64,000 nt of DNA from VXOI01 sp965197575 (GTDB taxonomy: Bacteria > Chloroflexota > Dehalococcoidia > Lucifugimonadales > UBA3495). The number at the start of each line of letters is the position of its first letter. Within the stretch, counting starts at the first letter, position 1. Shown here piece after piece: positions 52,024-61,297 of this stretch. The notes under the pieces are model-generated. The model did not search any database. It saw only the letters and a program-made list of their open reading frames with translations, and was not told the DNA's origin. The DNA lies in assembly GCA_965197575.1 (NCBI GenBank), contig OZ240214.1, forward strand, positions 1,736,001-1,800,000. Direction: 5' to 3'. The translations under genes and the position numbers were made by a program.

Positions 52024-53559
52024 TTACACCGCCAAAGCGCGGACGGCCACCTGCGCCGCCTCCATTACGAATCCGGGGGCAATGCCCATGAACAGCATGG
52101 CGGCCCCGGCGACGCCCATGGCCAGCCACGGGGCCGGCGAGCGAGAGGGGCGGGCGTCTACCGTAGTTTCGGCGGGCTGGAGGAACATCACTCGAATGAT
52201 GCGCACGTAGTAGTAAGCGGACACTGCGCTGTTGACGACGCCGACGATTGCCAGCCAGGTGAGACCGCTCTTTACCGCCGCAGTGAAAACGTAGAGCTTG
52301 GCGATGAAAATGCTGGTCGGCGGCACCCCGATAAGGGCGATGAGCGCCAGGGCCAGAATCACCGCCAGCGCCGGCGACTTCGAGAACAATCCGGCGTAGT
52401 CGGCAATGCGGTCGCTGCCGATGCGGGCGCCAATGGCGGCGATGGCGAAAAAGGCGGTCAGGTTAGCGGCGGTATAGGCCCCCAGGTAGAACAGCACGCT
52501 GTCGGGCCCGATGGCGGCGAACTCCGGTACGCCCGTCGCGCCCCCAGCCGACTTCACTCCCGCGGCCACGCCCACCAGCAGATACCCGGCGTGAGCGATA
52601 GTGCTGTAGCCGAACAAGCGCCGGATGTTGCTCTGGGCGATGGCCACCGCGTTGCCGATGATCATCGAAGCCGCCGCCAGCACGGCCATGAGCGCGGCCC
52701 AGTCGAGGGCCACGTCGAAGAACCCGGTGAAGAGCACTCGGAGCAGGATCGCGAAGGCGGCGGCCTTGCTGGCCACCGACAGGAACGCCACCACCGGCGT
52801 AGGCGCGCCCTCGTATACGTCCGGCACCCACATCTGGAAAGGCGCGGAGGAAATCTTGAAGCCGAACCCCGCCACGATCAGCACGAGGCCCACCAACAGC
52901 GCGTAGCTGCCGAACGCCACGCTGCCGGTGGTGTGGCCGACGCCGGCAGAGATGTCGGCCAGATTTGTGCTGCCGGTGGCCCCAAACACCAAGGCCATGC
53001 CGTATAGCATGACCGCGGAACTGATGGCCCCGATGATGAGAAACTTCATCCCCGCTTCGCTAGAGCGGGCGTTCATCAGGAACGCGGCCAGCGCGGCCAG
53101 GGGAAGCGTGGTCAGCTCCAGGGCGATATAGATGGTGATTAGCTCGGTGGCCGCCGCCAGCAGCATCATCCCAGTGGCGGAGAAGAGCACCAACCCGAAG
53201 TATTCGCCCTGGAACCGGGCCAGGTTCCGTACATAGTCGGTGGACGCCAGCACCACCAGGGCCGCCGCCGCCGTGACCAGGAAGTTGAAGAACAGGGCGA
53301 ACCGGTCGACCGCCAGGCTGGACAGCAGGATGCTTGGTTCCTCGTTTCCGTCCAGCCCGCTTCCGCGGACGAGGTTGTGGGAGTCGCTGAGGTCGGCAAG
53401 CTGGATGAGGCTGAGGGCGAAGGGCGCGGCCAGGGCCAGGAAAGCGGCGTAGGGCAATATTCCCTTGCGCGCCACGACCAGGTCCAGCAGGATAACCAGC
53501 AGCGCCGCGCCGGCCATAGCGAGGTAGGGGGAGACAACGTACAGGTCGTAGGCGGTCAT
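52024..53559 (-). CDS. nuoN: Complex I subunit N
   Basis: 511 residues, about 14 membrane helices, of the Mrp-antiporter-like family. ELITIYIALELTTLPLAAL carries the key Glu on helix 5, KISSAPFQMWVPDVYEGAPTPVVAFL holds the conserved Lys-x-Trp-x2-D region, and RRLFGYSTIAHAGYLLVG is the discontinuous helix. Proton-pumping arm of complex I. It ends the nuo operon, 5 bases after nuoM. Confidence 0.95.
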   Translation of the reverse strand: MTAYDLYVVSPYLAMAGAALLVILLDLVVARKGILPYAAFLALAAPFALSLIQLADLSDSHNLVRGSGLDGNEEPSILLSSLAVDRFALFFNFLVTAAAALVVLASTDYVRNLARFQGEYFGLVLFSATGMMLLAAATELITIYIALELTTLPLAALAAFLMNARSSEAGMKFLIIGAISSAVMLYGMALVFGATGSTNLADISAGVGHTTGSVAFGSYALLVGLVLIVAGFGFKISSAPFQMWVPDVYEGAPTPVVAFLSVASKAAAFAILLRVLFTGFFDVALDWAALMAVLAAASMIIGNAVAIAQSNIRRLFGYSTIAHAGYLLVGVAAGVKSAGGATGVPEFAAIGPDSVLFYLGAYTAANLTAFFAIAAIGARIGSDRIADYAGLFSKSPALAVILALALIALIGVPPTSIFIAKLYVFTAAVKSGLTWLAIVGVVNSAVSAYYYVRIIRVMFLQPAETTVDARPSRSPAPWLAMGVAGAAMLFMGIAPGFVMEAAQVAVRALAV

Positions 53560-53564
53560 GTCTG

Positions 53565-55079
53565 CTAACCGCCGTTAAAGACGCTGACCATCGGGGCCAG
53601 CCCGGACTCGAATACGTCGGTGAGTATCGCCGGGTAGACGCCGACGCCAATGATGCTGACCACCATCAAGGCCAAAGGCGCGGCCTCCACCAACGAAGCG
53701 TCGGTCAAGTCGGCGAAGCGCTCCCGGCGGGCGCCGAAGAAGGTGCGCTCCATCATCCACAGGATGTAACCCGCCGCCAGCACGATGCCCAGCACAGCCA
53801 GCGCCGTCGGCCAGGCGTAGGCTCGGAACGCGCCCAAGAATACCAGAAGCTCGGACACGAAGCCGCTGAGGCCGGGCAGCCCCAGCGAGGCCAGCCCCGC
53901 GATTAGCATGGCGGCGGCCACCAGCGGCATCCGGCCTGCCAGCCCCCCCAGGTCCGGGATGTAGCGGGTGTGGGCCTTGTCGTAGACCAGCCCAACGGCC
54001 AGGAACAGAAGTCCGGTGATCGTCCCGTGGGTGAATAGCTGCATCGCGGCCCCGTTGAGCCCAGCGACGCTCAGGCCGCCGTTGGCCACGCCGACGGAGC
54101 CGATGCCGAGCAGCACCAGCCCCATGTGGCTCACGCTGGAGTAGGCGATGAGCCGCTTCAGGTCGGTCTGGCGCATGGTCACCACCGCGCCGTAGAGCAC
54201 GCTGACCACCCCCAAGACAACCAGCGCCCAAGCGAACTGCTCCGTTTGCGACGGGAAAATCCCCACGTTGATGCGCAGCAGCCCATAGCCGCCCATCTTG
54301 AGCAGCACCCCGGCCAGCATCACGCTGGCGGCCGTGGGGGCGTCGGTATGGGCGTCGGGCAGCCAGGTGTGCAGCGGCCAAGTGGGAAGTTTCACCGCGA
54401 AGGCGACGAAGAACAGCCAGAACAGCCCGGCCAGCGGTATCAGGACCGCCGTCGAGGCAAGGGCGGCGCTGCCGGTCGAGAGCTCCACCATGTTGAACGT
54501 GCCCACTTCGGGAATGAGGAACACGGCGACGATGCCCACCAGCATGAACGCGCTGCCCAAAATCGTGAAAATCAGGAACTTCATCGCCGAATATTCTTTC
54601 CGCCCGCTGCCCCAGATGGAGATGAGCATGAACATCGGCGCCAGCTCCAACTCCCAGAACAGGAAGAACAGGAGCAGGTCCAGCGAGGTAAAGACGCCCA
54701 TCACCGCCGACTGCAACACCAGAAGCCAGATGAAGTATTCCTTCACGCGCAGGCCGATGCGCCAGGAAGCCAGCACGGCGCATATTCCCAGCAGGCCGGT
54801 CAGGGCCACCAAGGGCGCGCTCAGGCCGTCGACCGCCAACAGGTAGCTGGCCTTGAGTCCCACGTCGGGTATCCACGCGAATTGGTCGACGAACTGGAAG
54901 CGCTCAGCGTCGGCCCCACGGTCGAACAAGGCAAAGACGAACAGCGACAGCACGAGGTCGGCCAGCGCGACAAGCACGGCCACACCGCGGATGTTGCGGT
55001 CGCCCCGGACCAGCAACAAGACCGCCGCCCCCGCCGCCGGCAGGAACACGGTCGCCGTCAAAAGCCCGTTGAATTCCAC
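53565..55079 (-). CDS. nuoM: Complex I subunit M
   Basis: 504 residues, about 14 helices. DLLLFFLFWELELAPMFMLISIWG (proton-channel Glu), KLPTWPLHTWLPDAHTDAPTAASVMLAGVLLKMGGYGLLRI, and KRLIAYSSVSHMGLVLLGI are diagnostic for the M antiporter-like subunit. Proton translocation; membrane arm. Confidence 0.96.
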   Translation of the reverse strand: MEFNGLLTATVFLPAAGAAVLLLVRGDRNIRGVAVLVALADLVLSLFVFALFDRGADAERFQFVDQFAWIPDVGLKASYLLAVDGLSAPLVALTGLLGICAVLASWRIGLRVKEYFIWLLVLQSAVMGVFTSLDLLLFFLFWELELAPMFMLISIWGSGRKEYSAMKFLIFTILGSAFMLVGIVAVFLIPEVGTFNMVELSTGSAALASTAVLIPLAGLFWLFFVAFAVKLPTWPLHTWLPDAHTDAPTAASVMLAGVLLKMGGYGLLRINVGIFPSQTEQFAWALVVLGVVSVLYGAVVTMRQTDLKRLIAYSSVSHMGLVLLGIGSVGVANGGLSVAGLNGAAMQLFTHGTITGLLFLAVGLVYDKAHTRYIPDLGGLAGRMPLVAAAMLIAGLASLGLPGLSGFVSELLVFLGAFRAYAWPTALAVLGIVLAAGYILWMMERTFFGARRERFADLTDASLVEAAPLALMVVSIIGVGVYPAILTDVFESGLAPMVSVFNGG

Positions 55080-55096
55080 CTACCGCCTCTCCGACA

Positions 55097-57136
55097 TTAC
55101 TGGACCAGCAGGAACACCAGGATGATCAGGAGCACGCCGAAGGCCACCACCGTTCCATAGGCCTGCACATGGCCGGACTGAAGACGCCCAATGGCGGAGC
55201 CGATGTTGCGGAAGAACCAGCCGACCAGGTCCACCAGCCCGTCCACTATTCTCCGGTCCAGCCAGTTCAGCGTCCCGGCGAAAATCCGGTAGAAGCCGTG
55301 ACGCACCACGACGTTTTCGTACAGCGCATCCACGAAGTATTTCTGCGACAGGAGCGTATGCAGCGGACCGGCGGCTTGTAGCGGCTCGGACTCTTGGGCG
55401 CGCCGACGCGAGTACAACGCCAACGCCACGCCTGCTCCGGCCAGCGCAGCCGCGCTGGAATAGAGCGCGACCCACCAGTTGAAGTTGGCCAACTCCGCAT
55501 GTCCCTCCCCTCCCAACGACGCCAGCAGGCCGTCGGCCAAGAAGCCCGTGAGCCAATGCTTGGCCACGCCGATCGCGTCCCCGAACGGAGGGCTGGCCAT
55601 GTAGCCCAACGCGGCCGCCGCCACTCCAAGCAGCGCCATCGGCAGCACCATCACCAGAGGCGACTCGGCCAGGTGGACGCCGCCGTGACCGCCCGCTTCC
55701 GTTGGCGCGTGGCCGCTGCTCTCTTCCAGTTCACGCTCGACGCCGCCGCGGAAGTCTCCGTGGAAGGTCATCACGATCATCCGCAGGGTGTAGAAGGCGG
55801 TCAGCGCCACCCCGGCGAGCAAGCTGGCAAAGGTCACGCGGTTAATCCAGACCGCGGCGTGGCCATGTCCCTCCCACGCGCCCAGCAGTATCTCGTCCTT
55901 GCTCCAGAACCCGGCCAAGGGGATGATTCCCACCAAGCTCAATCCGGCCAGAGCAACGAGTACGTAGGTCACGGGCATGTGCCGCCGCAGACCACCCATG
56001 TAGCGCATGTCGAAGGTGCCGCTGGCGTGATTCACGCTGCCCGCGCCCAAGAACAGGAGCGCCTTGAACACCGCGTGGGTCACCAGATGGAAGATGGCCG
56101 GCGCATACAATCCCAGCCCCAGGGCGGCCATCATGTACCCAAGCTGGCTGACCGTCGAGTAGGCCATCACGCGCTTGATGTCGTTCATCACCAAGCCCAT
56201 CGTGGCGGCGAATACGGCGGTGAACGCCCCCACCAGCGCCACCACCGTCATGGCGTCGGCCGACTGCTGGAAGACGGGGAAGAAACGCGCCACCAGAAAT
56301 ACCCCGGCGGCGACCATGGTGGCGGCATGGATCAGCGCGCTGACCGGCGTCGGACCCTCCATAGCGTCGGGCAGCCAGGCGTGCAATGGGAACTGCCCGG
56401 ACTTGCCGACGGCCCCGGCGAAAATGCCCAAGGCCAGCCAGGTCAACGCCGCCCCGCCCAGCACCGCCCCTCCGGCGGCCAACGGTTGCGCCGCCTGCCA
56501 GATGTCGGGGATGTGAAAGGCGTTCATACCGGCGGCGGCAAAGTCGTCTGCCTTCAGGAACAGGTAGAGGATGGCGATCAGGAATCCAACGTCGCCGATC
56601 CGGGTGACGATGAACGCCTTTTTTGCGGCTGCGGCCGCCGAGGGCCGCTCGTGCCAGAACCCGATGAGCAGGTATGACGACACGCCGACCAGCTCCCAGA
56701 AAACGTAAAGCTGAACGATATTGCTGGAAAACACCAGCCCCAGCATGGCGGCGGTGAAGAGGGACATATAGGCGTAGTACCGGCAGAAACCCGGGTCGCC
56801 GCGCATGTACCCCAAAGAATAGACCTGGATAAGCAGGCTGACCGCAGTAACCACCACCAGCATCACGGCGGTGAGGGGATCGACCAGCAGGCCCATGTCG
56901 ATGGTCGCGCCGCCCGCATCTAGCCATCGCAGCGGCTCGAATTCGTGGGCGTGGCCTGCGATCACTGAGCTTAGCGTCCACACCGCCAGCACGGTTGCCG
57001 CCAAGAGGGCCGCGATGGTCGCCAGACCGCTCAGCAGCGGCCAGCGGTTGAGGAAGGGCCGGATGATTAAGGCAATAGCGGCAAACGAACCGAGGGGGAG
57101 GAGGAAGATCGCCCAAACGGCGCCAGCGGTTACCAT
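55097..57136 (-). CDS. nuoL: Complex I subunit L
   Basis: 679 residues, about 16 helices plus the C-terminal lateral region. NIVQLYVFWELVGVSSYLLIGFWHERPSAAAAAKKAFI, GKSGQFPLHAWLPDAMEGPTPVSALIHAATMVAAGVFL and KRVMAYSTVSQLGYMMAALG are the L-subunit motifs. The C-terminus (SAIGRLQSGHVQAYGTVVAFGVLLIILVFLLV) is the terminal anchor helix. Distal proton channel. Confidence 0.96.
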   Translation of the reverse strand: MVTAGAVWAIFLLPLGSFAAIALIIRPFLNRWPLLSGLATIAALLAATVLAVWTLSSVIAGHAHEFEPLRWLDAGGATIDMGLLVDPLTAVMLVVVTAVSLLIQVYSLGYMRGDPGFCRYYAYMSLFTAAMLGLVFSSNIVQLYVFWELVGVSSYLLIGFWHERPSAAAAAKKAFIVTRIGDVGFLIAILYLFLKADDFAAAGMNAFHIPDIWQAAQPLAAGGAVLGGAALTWLALGIFAGAVGKSGQFPLHAWLPDAMEGPTPVSALIHAATMVAAGVFLVARFFPVFQQSADAMTVVALVGAFTAVFAATMGLVMNDIKRVMAYSTVSQLGYMMAALGLGLYAPAIFHLVTHAVFKALLFLGAGSVNHASGTFDMRYMGGLRRHMPVTYVLVALAGLSLVGIIPLAGFWSKDEILLGAWEGHGHAAVWINRVTFASLLAGVALTAFYTLRMIVMTFHGDFRGGVERELEESSGHAPTEAGGHGGVHLAESPLVMVLPMALLGVAAAALGYMASPPFGDAIGVAKHWLTGFLADGLLASLGGEGHAELANFNWWVALYSSAAALAGAGVALALYSRRRAQESEPLQAAGPLHTLLSQKYFVDALYENVVVRHGFYRIFAGTLNWLDRRIVDGLVDLVGWFFRNIGSAIGRLQSGHVQAYGTVVAFGVLLIILVFLLVQ

Positions 57137-57331
57137 CTACAGCTTCCTCACTATTTCCTCGGCCACGTGCTCCCGCCCCACGGGAACGTAGACCGTGAAC
57201 GGCGCCCGCTCGCTCCAGTCCAGGATGTCGCCTTCCGGCAGGATGCGGGCAGGCAGGCCCTCTCCTTCCAGGACCTCCTTCCACATCTCGGCCATCATCA
57301 GGTTTGGCGCTTTCTTGAACTCGACCCACAT
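57137..57331 (-). CDS. DUF2007-like small protein inside the nuo operon
   Basis: 64 residues. MWVEFKKAPNLMMAEMWKEV, then LEGEGLPARILPEGD and FTVYVPVGREHVAEEIVRKL resemble the DUF2007 'putative signal-transducing protein' fold, a small ferredoxin-like alpha-beta module. It starts 15 bases after nuoK and its stop abuts the nuoL start, so it is certainly co-transcribed. It is not a known complex I subunit; a regulatory or assembly role is only a guess. Confidence 0.65.
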   Translation of the reverse strand: MWVEFKKAPNLMMAEMWKEVLEGEGLPARILPEGDILDWSERAPFTVYVPVGREHVAEEIVRKL

Positions 57332-57346
57332 AGTACCGGCTCGAAT

Positions 57347-57676
57347 CTAGTGGCGCATCTGCGCGGCATCGGTAAGATCGACCGATTCGTTGGTGCGGTA
57401 CATTGCGAACACGATGCCCAGCCCCAGCGCGATTTCCGCCGCTGCCACGGTGATGATGAACACGGCGAACACTTGCCCGGTGAGGACCACGCTCAGGTCG
57501 TCCTGCAATCCGGCCGGGGCCAGATACTTGGCCATTGCCACCAAGGCGACGTTGACCGCGTTGAACATCAACTCGATGGACATCAGGACGGCCAGCACGT
57601 TCCGGCGGGCCAACGCGCCATAAAGCCCGATGCAGAAGAGGACCGCCGAGACGATGAGGAATGCTTCGAAGGACAT
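57347..57676 (-). CDS. nuoK: Complex I subunit K
   Basis: 109 residues, three helices. LFCIGLYGALARRNVLAVLMSIELMFNAVNVALVA carries the conserved Glu of helix 2, and FAVFIITVAAAEIALGLGIVFAMYR carries that of helix 3. Proton path of the E-channel. The C-terminal TNESVDLTDAAQMRH is short and polar. Confidence 0.96.
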   Translation of the reverse strand: MSFEAFLIVSAVLFCIGLYGALARRNVLAVLMSIELMFNAVNVALVAMAKYLAPAGLQDDLSVVLTGQVFAVFIITVAAAEIALGLGIVFAMYRTNESVDLTDAAQMRH

Positions 57677-57682
57677 GCCGGG

Positions 57683-58327
57683 CTAACCTGCGCCCGTGCC
57701 GCCCTCTCCTTGCCCTCTCCCTGGGGGAGAGGGTTGGGTGAGGGTTCCGGTCCGGGGACGCACCAGCGCCAACGCGCCGATCAAGGCGGCCAGCAGCAAG
57801 ACGGACACGGCCTCGAAGGGCAGCACGAACTTCCCGATGAGCAGGTCGGCCAGCCCGGCCTGCTGCACCTCTTCCTGTTCCTCGACGGTAGCGATGCCCG
57901 ATTCTTCCAGCCGCTCGCTGGATAGGCTGACCACCGCGCCGGTCTGCACCACGTCCACGCTGTTTTGCCCGCTTTCGGGGATGAACTCCCATTGCGTGTC
58001 CAAGGCCACCGTGACCAGCGCGGCCAAGAGAAGGGCGGCAAAGACCACCGACGGGATTTGCAACCGGTTAGGCAGGTTTCCCTGTTGCACGTCGCGGGTG
58101 AGCATCACCGCGAAGATGATGAGCACCGAAATCGCCCCAGCGTAGATGAGCACCTGCACCACGGCTAGAAACTCCGCGCTCAACAGCACGAAATACCCAG
58201 CCACGGCCACGAACACCACCACCAGTAACAGGGCGGCCCGGAACAGGTCCCGCACCAACACGACGCCCAGCGCGGCCCCGACGGCCATGACGCTCAACAG
58301 CCAGAAAACTATGTCCTGAAAGAACAT
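57683..58327 (-). CDS. nuoJ: Complex I subunit J with a palindromic-repeat tail
   Basis: 214 residues, five helices: MFFQDIVFWLLSVMAVGAAL, GYFVLLSAEFLAVVQVLIYAGAISVLIIFAVML (pi-bulge helix 3). A loop of about 50 residues before helix 5 is longer than usual. After the last helix (LLLAALIGALALVRPR) the C-terminus reads TGTLTQPSPPGRGQGEGG, the translation of an inserted palindromic repeat at 57700-57746. Adjacent to nuoI with no gap. Confidence 0.94.
   Translation of the reverse strand: MFFQDIVFWLLSVMAVGAALGVVLVRDLFRAALLLVVVFVAVAGYFVLLSAEFLAVVQVLIYAGAISVLIIFAVMLTRDVQQGNLPNRLQIPSVVFAALLLAALVTVALDTQWEFIPESGQNSVDVVQTGAVVSLSSERLEESGIATVEEQEEVQQAGLADLLIGKFVLPFEAVSVLLLAALIGALALVRPRTGTLTQPSPPGRGQGEGGTGAG
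57700..57746. repeat. Palindromic repeat inside the nuoJ 3' end
   Basis: CCCTCTCCCTGGGGGAGAGGG palindrome core (written in two parts: CCCTCTCCCT, GGGGGAGAGGG) with a TTGGGTGAGGG flank, the same family as in nuoC and in the MITE before groES. Confidence 0.8.
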
Positions 58328-58969
58328 CTACGCCGCTTCCCCGGCGTCCGGCGCCGTTGGGGAAGCGGACGCTCCCGGCGTTGCCTCGGCTTCGTCAACC
58401 GCCTCGCCGGGCACGGGGCGGCGGCCGATGCGCATCCCGGCCTTCTCCCGCTGGTGCCACTGCCACGATTCCCGGCCCACCTCCCTCCAGTCCAGCGGGC
58501 GGCCCGACCGGGGGTCGTAGCCCTGGCCCTCCAACTGCGGACGGTAGAAGGTGCTTGGGTGTTTGTCGGCTCGCCGAAGCTCGTCGATGGTGATTACCAT
58601 GTCCTTCCGGGAATACCGGCCCTGCTCGAAACCGCTGCCCATAAAAAGGGCGTCATAAGGGCAGGCTTCCACGCACAGCCCGCAGAACATACACCGCTGG
58701 ATGGAGATGTCGAACACTTCCAGCCGGTACTTGTCGCCCTCGGCCGGGGCCGTCTCGCTGGGGCTGGTGACTATCTTGATGATTCCCAGCGGGCAATACT
58801 TGGCGCAGGAAGCGCAGCCGGTGCAACGCTCCTCGTACCACACGAACTCCTCGCCGCGAAAGCGCGGGTGTTGCTTGAGCCGCTCTTCGGGATACTGGAC
58901 CGTGAACGGCTTTTTCGTGAGGTTTTTCAGGGTGACCATGAGGCCCTTGACCAAAGCAAGACCGTACAT
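58328..58969 (-). CDS. nuoI: Complex I subunit I
   Basis: 213 residues with two 4Fe4S motifs, CTGCASCAKYCPLGI and CMFCGLCVEACPYDAL, that form clusters N6a and N6b on the way to NuoB. The C-terminal 50 residues (GRRPVPGEAVDEAEATPGAS) are a low-complexity acidic/Pro/Ala tail not needed in the core family. It starts 1 base after the nuoH stop. Confidence 0.95.
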   Translation of the reverse strand: MYGLALVKGLMVTLKNLTKKPFTVQYPEERLKQHPRFRGEEFVWYEERCTGCASCAKYCPLGIIKIVTSPSETAPAEGDKYRLEVFDISIQRCMFCGLCVEACPYDALFMGSGFEQGRYSRKDMVITIDELRRADKHPSTFYRPQLEGQGYDPRSGRPLDWREVGRESWQWHQREKAGMRIGRRPVPGEAVDEAEATPGASASPTAPDAGEAA

Positions 58970-58970
58970 C

Positions 58971-60194
58971 CTAGTCCCCCTCTATGATCGAGACGCCGCG
59001 CGGCGGCATGGCGACCGCCCCGCCGACGTTGGGGCGCACTTTTTCCCGCACCAGATTGCCGAAAACCAGCAGGCACACGGCGGCCAGGCCGAAGTTGATT
59101 CCGGCCATTATCCACAGGTCGCTGGTAGAGAGAGCGCCCGCGCCGTCCCGCAGGAAGTATACCTCCAAGGCGGTGGCAAACAGGCTGACGAGGCTCACCG
59201 GCAGCAGGCACTTCCAGGCCAGCGCCAGGAGTTGGTCGATGCGCAGCCGGGGGAAAGTCGCCCGCACCCAGATGAACCCGCAGGCCACCGCGCCGGTCTT
59301 GAGCAGGAACCAGAGCCAGCCCAGCCAACGGTCCACCGGCCCCTCCCAACCGCTGAGAAACAGCGTGACGATCACCGCCGAGGCCGCCATCACCGCGCCG
59401 AACTCCGCCGCTTGGATCAACGCGAACTTGATGCCACTGTATTCGGTGTGGTAGCCCGCGATCAGCTCCGACTCCGCCTCCGCCATGTCGAAAGGCGTCC
59501 GGTTCAACTCTGCCGTGGTCCCAGCCACGAACACGAAGAAGGCCAGCGGCTGCACCAGGAAGAAGGGCACCGCTTGCGCCGCCACGACCTCGGCCAGCGA
59601 CATCGACCCGGCCACCATCACGACCCCCAGCAACGAGACTACCACCGGGACTTCGTAGCTGATCAACACCGCCACGCCCCGGGCCGCGCCGAACAGGGCG
59701 AAGCGGTTGTTGGAGGACCAGCCGGCCATGAAGATGGCAATGGAGGTGATGGAAGTCACGGCCAGGATGTAGAGCACTCCCACGTTCAGGTTGGCCAATG
59801 CGGTGTCCTTGGCGAAGGGCACCACGGCCAGCATCAGAATCACCGGGGCCAGCATCGCTACCGGGACGATGAGGAACACGATGCGGTCGGCGGTCCCCGG
59901 CACCAGGTCTTCCTTGAAGAGCAGCTTCACCAGGTCGGCGATGGGCTGCAACAGGCCGAACGGCCCCCAGCGGTTGGGGCCGAGCCGGTTCTGGAACTTG
60001 CCGATGAGCCTGCGCTCCATCCAGGAGAACATGGCCGCGCCCAGCAATACCGCGTTCACCAGCAGGACCATGATGACCAAGCCGGCAACGAGGTAGGACA
60101 ACCAGCAGGGCAGCACATGGCCGACGAAGTTATGGACCTCGCGGAACAGGACCGTGTGGTAAAGGATGTTGTCGGGGCCTAAGACGCAGCTCAC
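58971..60194 (-). CDS. nuoH: Complex I subunit H
   Basis: 407 residues, eight or nine helices. MERRLIGKFQNRLGPNRWGPFGLLQPIADLVKLLFKED is the diagnostic loop forming the quinone entry; FDMAEAESELIAGYHTEYSGIKFAL is the second, and WVRATFPRLRIDQLLALAWK the third. GTG start overlapping the nuoD stop (GTGA). Links the peripheral arm to the membrane arm. Confidence 0.96.
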   Translation of the reverse strand: MSCVLGPDNILYHTVLFREVHNFVGHVLPCWLSYLVAGLVIMVLLVNAVLLGAAMFSWMERRLIGKFQNRLGPNRWGPFGLLQPIADLVKLLFKEDLVPGTADRIVFLIVPVAMLAPVILMLAVVPFAKDTALANLNVGVLYILAVTSITSIAIFMAGWSSNNRFALFGAARGVAVLISYEVPVVVSLLGVVMVAGSMSLAEVVAAQAVPFFLVQPLAFFVFVAGTTAELNRTPFDMAEAESELIAGYHTEYSGIKFALIQAAEFGAVMAASAVIVTLFLSGWEGPVDRWLGWLWFLLKTGAVACGFIWVRATFPRLRIDQLLALAWKCLLPVSLVSLFATALEVYFLRDGAGALSTSDLWIMAGINFGLAAVCLLVFGNLVREKVRPNVGGAVAMPPRGVSIIEGD

Positions 60195-61297
60195 CGGTCG
60201 ACTTCACCCATGTTGATGTCGAGGCTGCCCAGCGTCACGATCATGTCGGCCAGCCTCCAGCCGACCAGCAGGTGCTCGGTAACGGTGAGATTGATCAGGG
60301 ACGGCGACCGTATCTTGCAGCGGTAGGGGCTGATACCGCCGTCGCTGACTAAATAGAAGGCCAACTCGCCCTTGGAGGCTTCGACCCGGCCGTAGGCTTC
60401 GACCCCCGGCTCGGGGCGGACCACCAGCGGCACGTCGTCTCGCACCGGCCCCGGCTCTATCTGCTCGATGCACTGCCGGACGATGCGCACGCTCTGCTTG
60501 ATCTCCTGCACCCGTACCCAGAAGCGGTCATAGTTGTCGCCGTTGGTGGCCGTCGGCACGTCGAAGTCCACCAGGTCGTAGGCGTCGTAGGGCTCCACCT
60601 TCCGCCAGTCCCAACCAAGCCCACTGGCCCGCAACACCGGCCCGCTTACCGAGCAGTTGATGGCGATGTCCAAGGGGAGCAGGCTCACCCCCCGGGTCCG
60701 CACCATCACGATTTCGTTTTCCAGGATCAGGTTTTCCAGTTCCTTGTACTCCTCCTCGAAGTCCTCCAGGAACTGGTCCAAGGCGGGCCAGAAATCGTCC
60801 GGGGCGTCGAAGAACACCCCGCCGGGCCGCATGTAGCTCACGGTGATGCGCGCGCCGCAGAGCATCTCGAAAAGGTCCAGAATGCGCTCGCGGGAGCGGA
60901 AGCAGTACATAAGCGGAGTGCCCAGGGTGCCCAGGTCTTGCAGGATGAAGCCAATGCCCATCAGGTGCGACGCGATGCGCTGCAACTCGGCGGTCAGCGT
61001 CCGAAGGTACTTGCCCCGGAGCGGCGGCTCCACCCCCAACAGCTTCTCGACCGCCAGGCAGTACGCCTGGTTGTTGATCATCGACGAAACGTAGTCGAGG
61101 CGGTCGGTGAGGGTCACCACCTGCGTGTAGTTCCGTTCCTCGGCCAGCTTCTCGGTGCCGCGGTGCAGGTAGCCGAAGACCGGCTCGACTTGAATGATGT
61201 CCTCGCCGTCGAAGGTCACGCGCAGCCGGAACACCCCGTGGGTGCTCGGGTGCTGCGGCCCGATGTTGACCGTCATGGGTTCGGTGCGAATGGTCAC
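60191..61297 (-). CDS. nuoD: Complex I subunit D (49 kDa)
   Basis: 368 residues from a GTG directly after the nuoC stop. NIGPQHPSTHGVFRLRV carries the quinone-site His, FGYLHRGTEKLAEERNYTQVV and LQRIASHLMGIGF follow, and the C-terminus DIVFGEVDR-like end here reads SLDINMGEVDR. Quinone-binding hydrogenase-like subunit. No nuoE, nuoF or nuoG gene follows it. Confidence 0.96.
   Translation of the reverse strand: MTIRTEPMTVNIGPQHPSTHGVFRLRVTFDGEDIIQVEPVFGYLHRGTEKLAEERNYTQVVTLTDRLDYVSSMINNQAYCLAVEKLLGVEPPLRGKYLRTLTAELQRIASHLMGIGFILQDLGTLGTPLMYCFRSRERILDLFEMLCGARITVSYMRPGGVFFDAPDDFWPALDQFLEDFEEEYKELENLILENEIVMVRTRGVSLLPLDIAINCSVSGPVLRASGLGWDWRKVEPYDAYDLVDFDVPTATNGDNYDRFWVRVQEIKQSVRIVRQCIEQIEPGPVRDDVPLVVRPEPGVEAYGRVEASKGELAFYLVSDGGISPYRCKIRSPSLINLTVTEHLLVGWRLADMIVTLGSLDINMGEVDR

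Noticed and set aside
55842..57992. 700-codon frame overlapping nuoL, nuoK and nuoJ
   Set aside because: Frame-shifted reading of the nuo genes, Arg/Gly-rich with no recognisable domain.
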